Assembly (NCBI RefSeq): GCF_946479765.1
Contig: NZ_CAMLHO010000006.1
Span: 1 to 64,000 of the forward strand
Direction of reading: 5' to 3'
From: an uncultured Aliivibrio sp.
Lineage (GTDB): Bacteria; Pseudomonadota; Gammaproteobacteria; Enterobacterales; Vibrionaceae
Length of the DNA stretch: 64,000 nt
Shown: positions 47,543-58,686 of the stretch, one piece after another
How positions within the stretch are numbered: the first letter of the stretch is position 1
Layout: each line of letters begins with the position of its first letter
Position numbers and translations under genes: made by a program
Notes under the pieces: model-generated
Databases searched by the model: none
The model's input: only the letters and a program-made list of their open reading frames with translations
What the model was told of the DNA's origin: nothing

Positions 47543-48159
47543 TTACTTATGACGTTCTTTTAGTTTGTTGATCACATCATCAAACGACAAACCTTGATCT
47601 TGAAGCAAAACAAACAAGTGATACATCAAATCCGCAGATTCACATACTAGCTCCGCCTTGTCACCCGACGTCGCTGCAAGCGCGACTTCAACGCCTTCTT
47701 CGCCAACTTTCTGCGAAATACGTTTGGTGCCACGGGCATAGAGACTTGCTGTGTAAGAGGAATCAGGATCAGCATTCTTACGCTCGGCAAGTAGCTGTTC
47801 CAACTGATGAAGCCACACCAATTGTGTCTCTTCTGTTTTATCGCCATCCCAACAAGTGGTTGTTCCTGTATGGCACGTTGGGCCTACTGGATTGACTTTA
47901 ATAAGCAAAGTATCGTTATCACAATCTAAAGAGATATTGACTAGATTTAGGCTATTGCCAGACTCTTCACCTTTGGTCCATAGACGATTTTTAGTGCGAG
48001 AAAAAAACGTTACCTTCTCTGTTTCTAATGTTTTCGACAATGCTTCTTGGTTCATGTAACCCATCATCAATACTTGGCTTGAACCAAAATCTTGAATAAT
48101 TGCAGGCACTAACCCGTCCACTTTTTCCCAATCAATTCGTGTTGCTAATTCTTGTTGGC

Positions 48160-48163
<4 letters not shown>
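47543..48163 (-). CDS. hisI: Bifunctional phosphoribosyl-AMP cyclohydrolase / phosphoribosyl-ATP pyrophosphatase
   Basis: A 206-aa HisIE fusion, steps 2 and 3 of histidine synthesis. The N-terminal cyclohydrolase has [32 protein letters not shown] and zinc-ligand HTGTTTCW. The C-terminal pyrophosphatase has [20 protein letters not shown] and EGVEVALAA. It is last in the his operon and overlaps hisF by 4 nt. Confidence 0.96.
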
Positions 48164-49694
<1,531 letters not shown>

Positions 49695-49731
49695 TTATTT
49701 ACGCTATCAAATACTGTACTTTCAGAGTAAT

Positions 49732-49840
49732 AGAGTTCAGATCGCTTCGCTTGAAGAATTCAGAAAAACCGCTTTGGCATTAATAATCCCCTCACCTTTC
49801 TCTGAATTCTGCAAGGGAGCTTGCGACCGATCTGAACTCT
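49732..49840. repeat. Imperfect palindromic element between hisH and hisA
   Basis: Outer arms AGAGTTCAGATCG (49732-49744) and CGATCTGAACTCT (49828-49840) are exact 13-bp inverted copies; inner arms GAATTCAGA (49756-49764) and TCTGAATTC (49801-49809) are exact 9-bp copies. The middle of each arm is similar with indels. It is non-coding, about 109 bp and looks like an interspersed repeat or MITE. Confidence 0.75.
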
Positions 49841-49860
49841 TTTATTTTGAACCCTGCCTT

Positions 49861-50481
49861 TTACAACTCCAAAAAGTTCTGAATAAGCTTTGAGCCCACT
49901 TTACTTGAGCGCTCTGGATGAAACTGAACACCGTAATAATTACCCACTTGTAATGCGGCGGTAAATTGCTGTCCATAGTCACAAGAAGCAATAGTGTAAT
50001 CACCCACTTGCATGCCAAAGCTGTGTACGAAGTAAAAGTAACTGTTCTCTGGAATATCTTTAAATAACGGATGACCATCGACAGGCTTAATCGTGTTCCA
50101 ACCCATGTGAGGCAGGGGTAAATCACCCGTTTGAAGCTTACGAACTTCACCGTCACATAGGCCTAAGCAATCCACAATTTGATCTGCTTTTTGGCCTTTC
50201 TCTTCAGAGAGCTTACCTAGCAGTTGCATACCTAAACAGATACCCAATAGCGGCTTTTCAACTTGTTTTACTAATTCAATAAGATCTCGCTCAGCCAAGT
50301 TTTTCATCGCCTCGCTTGCCGTACCAACACCCGGTAAAAACAGCTTTTCTGCTGCTAATACCACTTGTGGATCTCTGCTTATCGTAACGTCATAACCCAA
50401 ACGCTCAATCGCAAATCTCACTGATGATACGTTAGAGCAGCCTGTATCAATAATAACGACATTTTGCTTTGTCATAGTCAC
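49861..50481 (-). CDS. hisH: Imidazole glycerol phosphate synthase glutaminase subunit
   Basis: A 206-aa class I glutamine amidotransferase feeding His[31 protein letters not shown], the nucleophile motif [12 protein letters not shown] and [10 protein letters not shown] with His/Glu are all present. It is 2 nt downstream of hisB. Confidence 0.97.
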   Translation of the reverse strand: MTMTKQNVVIIDTGCSNVSSVRFAIERLGYDVTISRDPQVVLAAEKLFLPGVGTASEAMKNLAERDLIELVKQVEKPLLGICLGMQLLGKLSEEKGQKADQIVDCLGLCDGEVRKLQTGDLPLPHMGWNTIKPVDGHPLFKDIPENSYFYFVHSFGMQVGDYTIASCDYGQQFTAALQVGNYYGVQFHPERSSKVGSKLIQNFLEL

Positions 50482-50483
50482 TC

Positions 50484-51557
50484 CTACAATACGCCTTTTG
50501 AGCTTGGCAATTCATTACCTTCCACTTTAATCGCTTGGCGTAACGTACGACCAAACGCTTTAAATAAGCTTTCAATAATGTGGTGATCATTATGACCTGC
50601 AGAAGAAAGGTGTAATGTACAAGCAAGGGTATCTGTTAATGAGCGGAAGAAATGAACCACCATTTCTGTTGATAAATCCCCTACTTGATCACGACTAAAT
50701 TCCGCATCAAATTTTAGATATGGACGGCCTGATAAATCCAACGCACACTGCGCTAAACACTCATCCATTGGTAAGCTGAAACCAAAACGACCAATGCCAC
50801 GCTTATCTCCTAACGCTTCTTTTAACGCTTCACCTAAAGCAAGCGCTGTATCTTCAATAGTGTGGTGATCATCAATGTGTAAGTCGCCGTCCACATTGAT
50901 CTTCATTTGGAAGCCGCCATGTGTGGCAATTTGATCAAGCATGTGATCAAAGAAGCCAAGACCCGTTGAGATTGTATTACCGCCTTGTTCATCCAAATTA
51001 ACAAAGACTTTGATATCGGTTTCTTTGGTGGTGCGGATCACTTCAGCAGTACGAGCATTTACCATCAGATCTTTTAGGATCGCAGGCCAGTTCATTGTCT
51101 CAGGGTGATATTGAATACCACGGATTGCCATGTTCTCAGCCAATTGAAGATCCGTTTGGCGATCACCAATCACAACCGAGTGTTGAAAATCAACTTTTCC
51201 ACCTTGAAGGTACTCTTTTACCATACCCAATTTTGGTTTACGGCATGAGCAGTTATCTTCTTCAAAGTGAGGACAGATCAGAACATCATCAAACTTCACA
51301 CCTTGAGATTCAAAGAACTCCATCATCATATTGTGTGGCGCATCGAACTCATCTTGTGGATAGCTATCTGTACCCAAACCATCTTGGTTGGTGACCATCA
51401 CTAAACGGTAACCGGCATCTTGAAGAGACAGCAGAGAAGGAATAACCAGAGGCTCAAATTTTAACTTATCTAAACGGTCTACTTGAAAATCGACAGGCGG
51501 TTCAACAATTAAGGTGCCGTCACGGTCGATAAATAAAATCTTTTGTTGTTTGCTCAC
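50484..51557 (-). CDS. hisB: Bifunctional histidinol-phosphatase / imidazoleglycerol-phosphate dehydratase
   Basis: A 357-aa fusion as in enterobacteria. The N-terminal HAD phosphatase (1-165) has [24 protein letters not shown] and a zinc loop [15 protein letters not shown]. The C-terminal dehydratase has [30 protein letters not shown] and [15 protein letters not shown]. hisC lies 236 bp upstream, and that gap holds a MITE-like element. Confidence 0.97.
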   Translation of the reverse strand: MSKQQKILFIDRDGTLIVEPPVDFQVDRLDKLKFEPLVIPSLLSLQDAGYRLVMVTNQDGLGTDSYPQDEFDAPHNMMMEFFESQGVKFDDVLICPHFEEDNCSCRKPKLGMVKEYLQGGKVDFQHSVVIGDRQTDLQLAENMAIRGIQYHPETMNWPAILKDLMVNARTAEVIRTTKETDIKVFVNLDEQGGNTISTGLGFFDHMLDQIATHGGFQMKINVDGDLHIDDHHTIEDTALALGEALKEALGDKRGIGRFGFSLPMDECLAQCALDLSGRPYLKFDAEFSRDQVGDLSTEMVVHFFRSLTDTLACTLHLSSAGHNDHHIIESLFKAFGRTLRQAIKVEGNELPSSKGVL

Positions 51558-51632
51558 AGGAACGTCCTTTTAATTTTTCTAATTCTATTATTGATAGCCC
51601 CAAGCCTTATTCCTAGGCTTAGAGGATAAATT

Positions 51633-51794
51633 ATACCAATCACAGTAAGTAAATGAGCAGTAATAGCGAAGGAAAAATGCTTGAGAACAAGGCAAAATTT
51701 TTCGATAGGTAGTTATTCTACAATCAAAAATTTTAACGCAGTTATCGAGCATTTTAACTAGCTAGGATGATCAGTTATTTACTACGATTGGTAT
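51633..51794. mobile_element. MITE-like element between hisC and hisB
   Basis: A 162-bp non-coding element with terminal inverted repeats ATACCAATC (51633-51641) and GATTGGTAT (51786-51794). Similarity extends inward (AGTAAGTAAATGAGCA against AGTAAATAACTGATCA on the other strand), and the interior carries further inverted stretches (AATGCTTGAGAAC, AATGCTCGATAAC). Its last base is also the first base of the hisC stop complement. I recall similar ATACCAATC-ended elements in vibrios and Shewanella. No transposase is encoded. Confidence 0.75.
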
Positions 51795-52837
51795 TAGATT
51801 AATTGATTACGAATAAAACCCAATGTTTTTTCACACTCTTCGCGGTTACCAACACTAATACGCACACAATCTTTAATTGGTGAGTTACGTAAAATAATGC
51901 CGTGATCCCACGCGGCTTGAAACACTGCATCGCCATCAGAGAACTGCACTAATAAATAGTTACCCCAACCTTCATGAACAGTAACTCCATTCAATACCAT
52001 TAATCCTGCGTGCAAATAAGCACGGTTGGCGCTTAAATCAAGCATTTGGTATTTCATGCGAGCTAAACCGGCTTCAGATAAGGCTTGAGTTGCAATATCA
52101 GCGACAGGGACTGGCACCGGATATGGGGCAATCACTTTCAGTAGTACATTAATCAGTTCTTCATTTGCTAATGTAAAACCACAACGTAAACCAGCCAAAG
52201 CAAATGCTTTAGATAGTGTACGCAAGATAGCAAGGTGCGGATAATCAGTAAGTAAATCAACTGTTGAGACTTCCAGACAGAAATCAATGTACGCCTCATC
52301 CATCACTACAATGGCACGATCTTTTGTCATCTCTAATAAAGACAAAATATCGTTACGATTGATCACATTGCCTGTTGGGTTATTTGGGCTACAGATAAAG
52401 ACCAATTTTACGTTATCTAAATTTTGCTCAATCGATGGTAAATCCAATTGCCAATCAGAGGTTAACGGAACCATTTTTGTCTCTACACCAATGGTTTCTG
52501 CACTGATTGAATACATGCCATACGTTGGTGGACAATATAAAATCGCATCTTCATTTGGCTCACAGAACGCACGAACTAATAACTCGATACCCTCGTCTGC
52601 ACCGCGAGAAGTTAGCACTTGTTCAGGCTTTACTTTTGCATAAGCCGCATAAGCATTAATCAACTCTGGAGGCTGACATTCACTGTAACGATTTAGTCGT
52701 GCAAAATTGAATTTGTATTCGTTATCAAATGGAGATTCATTGGCATTTAACCATACATCACCTGTTCCACCAATACGGCGAGCAGAGAGGTATGGTGTTA
52801 ACGCTTGCACTTGTTTTCTGGCTAACTTTTCCATCAT
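51794..52837 (-). CDS. hisC: Histidinol-phosphate aminotransferase
   Basis: A 347-aa PLP-dependent class I/II aminotransferase. [12 protein letters not shown], the phosphate-binding [31 protein letters not shown] and the PLP-lysine in [15 protein letters not shown] are present. It is 9 nt downstream of hisD. Its stop codon lies exactly at the end of a MITE-like repeat, so the element inserted without disrupting the reading frame, or set the present C-terminus (FIRNQLI). Confidence 0.96.
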   Translation of the reverse strand: MMEKLARKQVQALTPYLSARRIGGTGDVWLNANESPFDNEYKFNFARLNRYSECQPPELINAYAAYAKVKPEQVLTSRGADEGIELLVRAFCEPNEDAILYCPPTYGMYSISAETIGVETKMVPLTSDWQLDLPSIEQNLDNVKLVFICSPNNPTGNVINRNDILSLLEMTKDRAIVVMDEAYIDFCLEVSTVDLLTDYPHLAILRTLSKAFALAGLRCGFTLANEELINVLLKVIAPYPVPVPVADIATQALSEAGLARMKYQMLDLSANRAYLHAGLMVLNGVTVHEGWGNYLLVQFSDGDAVFQAAWDHGIILRNSPIKDCVRISVGNREECEKTLGFIRNQLI

Positions 52838-52846
52838 GAATTCCTA

Positions 52847-54181
52847 TTAATTCGCTTCTAATTGATTTGCTTCAAGCTGATCTTTTTCTAGTTTAGCTAG
52901 TTTTTCAACTCGGATTGTTACCGCACGTTTGTGAGCGTCAAGCCCTTCCGCTTCGGCCATTGTTACTACTGTTGGTGCTAATCCTTTTAAACCATCTGCT
53001 GTCAATTCTTGCACTGTCATACGCTTAGAGAAATCAGCGAGACCAAGACTTGAATAGGTTCTGGTATAACCATAAGTCGGCAATACATGGTTAGTTCCTG
53101 ATGCATAATCCCCTGCTGATTCTGGAGAATACTCACCTAAAAAAATAGATCCTGCATTATCTAGCAGTGGTAATAATTCACGTGGGTTTTTAGTTTGAAC
53201 AATTAAGTGCTCAGGACCATAAAAGTTTGAGATTGAAACACATTGCGTCAATGATTCAGCAATAATCAATAAACTAGACCCTAGCGCTTGGCGAGCGATA
53301 TCTGCACGAGTCAGTGTTTTTAATTGCTTTTCGATGGCATCAGCGACTTGATCAGCAATGATTGGTGATGGTGTAACTAAGATAACTTGTGAATCAGGAC
53401 CGTGTTCAGCTTGGCTAAGAAGATCTGCCGCAATAAAATCAGGATCTGCCGTTTCATCAGCAATAACCAAGACTTCAGAAGGTCCCGCTGGCATATCAAT
53501 AGCAGCACCACGAAAATCATTAGAAACTTGGCGTTTTGCTTCAGTGACATATGCGTTACCAGGGCCAAAGATCTTATCTACTTTAGAAACCGATTTTGTG
53601 CCATATGCCATAGCAGCAATCGCTTGTGCGCCACCAATGTTATACACCTCATCGACTTTACATAGTTTTGCAACGTATAAGATCTCATCAGCAATCGGCG
53701 GTGGTGAGCAAAGTACCACTTTATGACAACCCGCAATCTGCGCAGGAATACCTAACATTAATACTGTTGAAGGCAATGGCGCACTGCCACCCGGAATATA
53801 TAGGCCGACTTTGTTCACTGGCATCGTAATTTGTTCACATACGACACCAGGTTGAGTTTCAACTTTGATTGGCTGAGGCTTTTGTGCTTTATGGAACTTT
53901 GAAATATTACTATAAGCTTGTTGCAGTGCCGCTTTCATCTTTTCAGATAAACGTTCACTCGCCGCGTCAATTTCTGCTGCTGAAACGCGAATAGAATCAG
54001 GTTTAACCCTATCAAACTTTTCAGTCAACGCTAACACGCCAGCATCACCGTCTTGTTTTACGGTATTTATCACACTGGTTACAGCGGCCGTTATATTAGC
54101 GCCTTCTGTAATAGCTGGACGTTGAAGCACCGTATCTTGTTGTGAGTCGCTTAATGATTGCCAAACTAGGGTTTTCATCAT
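52847..54181 (-). CDS. hisD: Histidinol dehydrogenase
   Basis: Oxidises histidinol to histidine with two NAD+, zinc-dependent. The 444-aa protein has [44 protein letters not shown], the zinc/catalytic region [15 protein letters not shown] and GPEHLI, and [19 protein letters not shown] lies 5 nt upstream of the first ATG. The C-terminus ends with a short tandem duplication ([10 protein letters not shown]). It is 2 nt downstream of hisG. Confidence 0.97.
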   Translation of the reverse strand: MMKTLVWQSLSDSQQDTVLQRPAITEGANITAAVTSVINTVKQDGDAGVLALTEKFDRVKPDSIRVSAAEIDAASERLSEKMKAALQQAYSNISKFHKAQKPQPIKVETQPGVVCEQITMPVNKVGLYIPGGSAPLPSTVLMLGIPAQIAGCHKVVLCSPPPIADEILYVAKLCKVDEVYNIGGAQAIAAMAYGTKSVSKVDKIFGPGNAYVTEAKRQVSNDFRGAAIDMPAGPSEVLVIADETADPDFIAADLLSQAEHGPDSQVILVTPSPIIADQVADAIEKQLKTLTRADIARQALGSSLLIIAESLTQCVSISNFYGPEHLIVQTKNPRELLPLLDNAGSIFLGEYSPESAGDYASGTNHVLPTYGYTRTYSSLGLADFSKRMTVQELTADGLKGLAPTVVTMAEAEGLDAHKRAVTIRVEKLAKLEKDQLEANQLEAN

Positions 54182-54183
54182 GG

Positions 54184-55080
54184 TTACTCCATCATCTTCT
54201 CAATTGGCAAGACAAGAATTGAACTTGCACCCAATGCTTTTAGTTGCTCCATCGTTTCCCAGAATAGATTTTCAGTACTCACTAGGTGAACAGCTACTTT
54301 CGCACCATCACTTGATAGAGGAAGCACGGTTGGATCTTCTGCACCCGGTAGTAGTGATTTAATCGCCTCTAACTTATCGGTTGGCGCGTGTAGCATGATG
54401 TACTTAGATTCTTTCGCTTGGATACAACCTTGCATACGAGTCAGTAATTTATCAATCAAGGCTGCTTTATCCGCATCAAACTCACCTTCACGTTGAATTA
54501 GCGTTGCTTTAGAGCGGAAGATCACTTCAACTTCTTTTAGGCCATTTGCTTCAAGGGTTGCGCCTGTTGAAACTAGATCGGCAATTGCATCAGATAGACC
54601 CGCTCGTGGAGCAACTTCAACAGAACCATTTAAAATACAAGTTGAGAATGGGATATTTTGCTCATCCATAAAGCTTTTAAGCAATTGTGGGTAAGTCGTT
54701 GCAATGCGTTTACCTGCAAGATCTTGTGGGCCGTTGTAGGTTTCATCTTTATCGATAGCGATAGATAAACGGCAACCACCGAAATCTAAACGGCGCAGTG
54801 TGGTGAATGCAGAAGCCTCGCCTAATGCTTTACGTTCTAGACGTACTTCTTCTAATTCGTTTTCGCCAATAACACCTAAGTCAACCACGCCATCCATGAT
54901 AAGACTTGGAATATCATCATCACGAACTAATAGCAGATCGATTGGCATGTTTTCAGAATGAACCACTAGACGCTCACCTGAAATATTAAATTTCATACCA
55001 CAGCGCTTAAATAGCTCTTGGCACTCTTTAGACAAACGTCCCTTTTTTTGAATCGCGATGCGTAATCGTTGTGCTGACAT
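54184..55080 (-). CDS. hisG: ATP phosphoribosyltransferase (long form)
   Basis: First, feedback-controlled step of histidine synthesis. The 298-aa protein is the long HisG with its own C-terminal regulatory ACT-like domain (from about 225). [49 protein letters not shown], the PRPP loop in [20 protein letters not shown] and [12 protein letters not shown] are canonical. It is the first structural gene after the hisL attenuator. Confidence 0.97.
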   Translation of the reverse strand: MSAQRLRIAIQKKGRLSKECQELFKRCGMKFNISGERLVVHSENMPIDLLLVRDDDIPSLIMDGVVDLGVIGENELEEVRLERKALGEASAFTTLRRLDFGGCRLSIAIDKDETYNGPQDLAGKRIATTYPQLLKSFMDEQNIPFSTCILNGSVEVAPRAGLSDAIADLVSTGATLEANGLKEVEVIFRSKATLIQREGEFDADKAALIDKLLTRMQGCIQAKESKYIMLHAPTDKLEAIKSLLPGAEDPTVLPLSSDGAKVAVHLVSTENLFWETMEQLKALGASSILVLPIEKMME

Positions 55081-55151
55081 AATCTCTTCCTTGTAAAAAT
55101 GTAATTCTAAATTTGTTGTGGTTATCTGTTACTAATGTTGGTCATAAAACG

Positions 55152-55188
55152 AAAAAACCCTCAGAAGTTTTACCTTCCGAGGGTTTGA
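55152..55188 (-). terminator. his attenuator terminator
   Basis: On the minus strand AAACCCTCGGAAG pairs with CTTCTGAGGGTTT and is followed by further T. It lies between hisL and hisG. A GGAAGG/CCTTCC pair in the preceding 60 bp can form the competing antiterminator. Confidence 0.88.
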
Positions 55189-55250
55189 AATTTTATTCAT
55201 CGGAAGGAAATTCTAGTTGCCTTCCCGGATATGCATATCCTCCCGAAAGA

Positions 55251-55298
55251 CTACTCAGGATGATGGTGGTGATGAATGTTCAGACCTTGAATACGCAT
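55251..55298 (-). CDS. hisL: his operon leader peptide
   Basis: A 15-residue leader, MRIQGLNIHHHHHPE, with five consecutive His codons, ending in TAG. It lies upstream of the attenuator hairpin and hisG, so His-tRNA shortage would stall the ribosome and favour antitermination. Confidence 0.93.
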   Translation of the reverse strand: MRIQGLNIHHHHHPE

Positions 55299-55459
55299 AA
55301 TTATAAACCTTTAGTAACAAATTGATTTTGTTTTTAACCTTGTAAACACATTAGCAAACTGTGGTTTTATTTCAACAAAAAAGATCAATTATTTTAAAGA
55401 AAGTTTTGATGTTATGAAAGGTTTAATAAATATACTTATATCTGACTTTTATTCAGACG

Positions 55460-55488
55460 AAAAAAAACCAGTCACAAGGACTGGCTTA
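55460..55488 (-). terminator. Terminator of downstream porin gene
   Basis: On the minus strand CCAGTC, loop, GACTGG is followed by TTTTTTTT. Confidence 0.88.
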
Positions 55489-55516
55489 ATAATTTGGTTT
55501 ACTTTAAATCAAGAGA

Positions 55517-56551
55517 TTAGAAGTAGTAGTATGCAGCTGCGAATACGTGAGTTTCTTCTTCATCAAACATTTCTAGGTCTTGCTTAATATCAATACCCAT
55601 GTCGATGTTTTTCGCCATTGTGTACATTGCTGCAATATTCACGTAAGAAGTATCAACATCTTGATAATTATTCTTTTCTGTTGTGTTTGCAGCATAACCC
55701 ATAGCAAGTCTTAGATCTTCTGATACTGAGTAACCAGCTGATACGTAATAACCAGTCTCTTTCTTATTATCTGCATTGTTGCCAGATAGATCATCTGAAT
55801 CGCCATTTTCGATCCAGAAGTTAGCGCCTAATGTTAGAGCACCTAGAGTTGTATTACCTGTTACAGTCATTACGTCGTAATCTGCATCATCACGCTTTTC
55901 ATAACCAGCATAGATATTGAACATCTCTTGCTCAAGACCCACGTAACCACTTAAACCTTTGTCAGACGCTTTATGGCTATCTTTCGTTTCAAAGTAAGAC
56001 ACACCGTATGCGAAACCGCTAGTAGAGCCTTCAAATTTTGCAACATTGAATGCATCACCAGCATCACCAACATTAGCACCAAACTCGTACGTATTATCAC
56101 CTGCACCGTCAATTGTATCTAACGCTGTATCATTTTCCCAACCAAAAGAAGCGATACCAAAGCCAGTATCAAAACCTAACCATGCTTTATCAACATCAGT
56201 TGCAGGACCAGACTCAATACCGTTAACCCACCCAGCTGTATTAACATTTGCAGCAACATCATGCTTAGTTGCGTAGTTCAACATTAGGTCAGTTTCAAAA
56301 TAACCAACAATGCGGTTGTTACGGTAGTTAACTGCTAGCGTTAGGCCAGTAGCCCAATCATCATAAAATGCTTTAGAACCTGTGTCGTAATAACCACCAA
56401 CGCCAACAGAACCAGATACAGAGAACTGGTCTTTGTGCATTGGGTCAAATGCAAACATTGCATCATTTTTGCTGTTTTGGCTGCTTGTATCAACAGCAAA
56501 AGCTGAAGCTGAGATACTTGCGATTGCAAGCGCTAAAAGAGTCTTTTTCAT
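55517..56551 (-). CDS. Outer-membrane porin (paralogue 1)
   Basis: A 344-aa outer-membrane barrel. Signal peptide MKKTLLALAIASISASAFA is followed by VDTSSQNSKNDAMFAFDPMH, many amphipathic strands (KDQFSVSGSVGVGGYYDTGS, NNRIVGYFETDLMLNY) and an aromatic C-terminus, FAAAYYYF, which is the outer-membrane assembly signal. It belongs to the Gram-negative porin superfamily. The start at 56551 is set by the signal peptide. It is a tandem paralogue of the next gene upstream (57147-58160), with high similarity throughout and a shared 5' leader, but has its own terminator. Confidence 0.88.
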   Translation of the reverse strand: MKKTLLALAIASISASAFAVDTSSQNSKNDAMFAFDPMHKDQFSVSGSVGVGGYYDTGSKAFYDDWATGLTLAVNYRNNRIVGYFETDLMLNYATKHDVAANVNTAGWVNGIESGPATDVDKAWLGFDTGFGIASFGWENDTALDTIDGAGDNTYEFGANVGDAGDAFNVAKFEGSTSGFAYGVSYFETKDSHKASDKGLSGYVGLEQEMFNIYAGYEKRDDADYDVMTVTGNTTLGALTLGANFWIENGDSDDLSGNNADNKKETGYYVSAGYSVSEDLRLAMGYAANTTEKNNYQDVDTSYVNIAAMYTMAKNIDMGIDIKQDLEMFDEEETHVFAAAYYYF

Positions 56552-57099
56552 AATAAGTCCACTGCCTTTTCTTAGAAAGATTGGAAATCCGATTTCCGGT
56601 TCCATTATTTTAGAGCGCTACAGCTACATCTAATGTGCGACTTGTTAGCGTCTCTGTTTCTGGACGCTACTTTGCTAAAGTTTTCTCATTGTGTCAACGC
56701 GCAAAGTCAAGGAAAGTAAAAATTAATAAAGAGTTGCAATACATACACTTAATGCCAAGTATATAGAAGTGTGACCTACTTCAAATCATAAAATATAAAT
56801 TTATATAAATTACCGTAACGCATTACCCACACAGAAAGCGCATAACTCACTAATAAATTAGGGTTAATAATATAAATATACCTAAATTACCGATATTTTA
56901 GCGGTAAGAGCGCTTAATGTTTATAAATAGAAATATAGATAGAAATACAAGCAAAAAAAATGTCATCCTGAGTGAATTATTTTCCAAATATCAGAACGAC
57001 AATACAGTTTTTGTAAGAAAGGATAAAAATTAATTGTGATCTATGATCCACTTTATAACCTATTTAAAGCATCCATAAACGCCTCACTTAAAAAAGAAC
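56552..57099. other. Intergenic region between tandem porins
   Basis: About 550 bp, very AT-rich, no gene seen. The 53 bp next to the porin start (56552-56604) are a leader shared with the upstream paralogue and contain GGAAATC/GATTTCC. A TGTGA-N6-TCAAA site at about 56768 could be a weak CRP site. Confidence 0.5.
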
Positions 57100-57126
57100 A
57101 AAAAAAACTGACCATTAGGTCAGCTT
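57100..57126 (-). terminator. Terminator of upstream porin gene
   Basis: On the minus strand CTGACC, loop TAAT, GGTCAG is followed by TTTTTTTT. Confidence 0.88.
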
Positions 57127-57146
57127 TAATATCTATAATATTAGAA

Positions 57147-58160
57147 CTAGAAGTAATAATAGCCAGCTGCAAACACGTAAGTTTCTTCGTCAGCAGCACC
57201 GGCATCAAGATCTTGACGAATATCAACACCCATATCCATATTACTAGCTAACGTGTACATTGCTGCAACGTTCATGTAAGAGTAATCAGTCTCTACGTTT
57301 GAAATATCTTTAGTATTAGCGGCATAACCAGCCGCTAATGTTAGGTCTTCACTTAACGTATAACCAGCAGATAAATAATAACCAGTATTTTCTTTATTTG
57401 TAATATTCTTACCAGTTAAATCTTTAGCATCGCCATCTTCAATCCAGAAGTTTGCACCTAACTTAACAACACCAAGATTAACATTACCAGTAACAGTAAT
57501 TACATCATATTCAGCTTCATCACGTGTTTCATAACCAGCATAAACATTAAAAATTTCTTGTTCAATACCAACGTAACCATTCACACCTTTATCGGCAGTA
57601 ACATGGATATCACCAGTTTCAAAGTAAGAAACACCGTAAGCAAAACCGCTTGTTGAACCTTGGAATTTTACAACATTAAAACCATCAGATGCGTCACCAG
57701 CAGAGGCACCGAACTCGTATGTATTATCACCAGCACCATCAATAGCATCAAGAGCGGTATCATTTTCCCAACCAAAAGATGCAATACCAAAACCAGTATC
57801 AAAACCTAACCATGCTTTATCTACATCAGTAGCAAATTCAGATCCTTTATTTAAAACAGGTGATGTTTTACTGTCAGTTGTATAATTCAGCATAAAATCA
57901 GTTTCAAAATAACCAATAATACGATTGTTACGGTAATTAACTGCAAGAGTTAAACCAGTAGCCCAGTCGTCATAAAGTGCTTTAGATTTTGTATCGTAAT
58001 AACCACCAACACCTACAGAACCTGACACAGAAAACTGATCTTTATGCATAGAATCAAATGCAAACATTTCATCATTCTTACTGTTTTGGCTACTTGTATC
58101 AACAGCAAAAGCTGAAGTTGAGATACTTGCGATTGCTAGAGCTACTAGAGTCTTTTTCAT
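57147..58160 (-). CDS. Outer-membrane porin (paralogue 2)
   Basis: A 337-aa porin with signal peptide MKKTLVALAIASISTSAFA. Apart from variable loops (for example TTDSKTSPVLNKGSEF versus ATKHDVAANVNTAGWVNG), it is nearly co-linear with paralogue 1: DKAWLGFDTGFGIASFGWEN is identical in both. It ends FAAGYYYF. Divergence is concentrated in the predicted surface loops and the C-terminal third. It probably arose with paralogue 1 by tandem duplication that included the 5' leader. Confidence 0.88.
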   Translation of the reverse strand: MKKTLVALAIASISTSAFAVDTSSQNSKNDEMFAFDSMHKDQFSVSGSVGVGGYYDTKSKALYDDWATGLTLAVNYRNNRIIGYFETDFMLNYTTDSKTSPVLNKGSEFATDVDKAWLGFDTGFGIASFGWENDTALDAIDGAGDNTYEFGASAGDASDGFNVVKFQGSTSGFAYGVSYFETGDIHVTADKGVNGYVGIEQEIFNVYAGYETRDEAEYDVITVTGNVNLGVVKLGANFWIEDGDAKDLTGKNITNKENTGYYLSAGYTLSEDLTLAAGYAANTKDISNVETDYSYMNVAAMYTLASNMDMGVDIRQDLDAGAADEETYVFAAGYYYF

Positions 58161-58686
58161 AATAATCCACTGCCTTTTCTTAAAAGATTTGGAAATCCGT
58201 TTTCCGGTTCCATGTATTTATGTGATTTTATTCTGCACCGACCAACACATCTAACTGTGTGATTAATCAGAGATTCTGAATTCGAAAGCTACTTTGCAAA
58301 ATCTTAGCTCACATGTCAACGAAAGGTAAAAAAACAACAAAAAATACAAACCAATAAAAAACAATAACTTAAATATAAGCGATCTAGTTTCCGACACGGC
58401 GCACACATCAAAATTAAATTGAATGTAAATATTTATTTCTCACCATAAAAGAATTTAAATCCAAAAAAAACAGTAAAACATAGTAACCACCAGCATAAAA
58501 TACCAAAATAAGAACGAAAAATAGAAATTAACGCAATCTAAAAATTAACATTTAGACTATTCACATTAGTTCATCTTGTTTTCGTGACGTGTATCTCGAT
58601 TTAAAAACATAAGAATCTATTCTTTGCAGGAGATCACATTCAAGAGTGCGTGTTACAATGGTTTTTTATCTTCACTAGAGCTCATC
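58161..58686. other. Intergenic region between porin and dinG
   Basis: About 525 bp, AT-rich, no supported gene. The first 53 bp (58161-58213) repeat the porin leader with GGAAATCCGTTTTCC. Both divergent promoters should lie here. No LexA-type CTG-N10-CAG site was seen near dinG. Confidence 0.5.

Noticed and set aside
55113-55325. 70-codon + strand frame across the his leader
   Set aside because: It runs antisense through hisL and the attenuator, has no ribosome-binding site and no family features.
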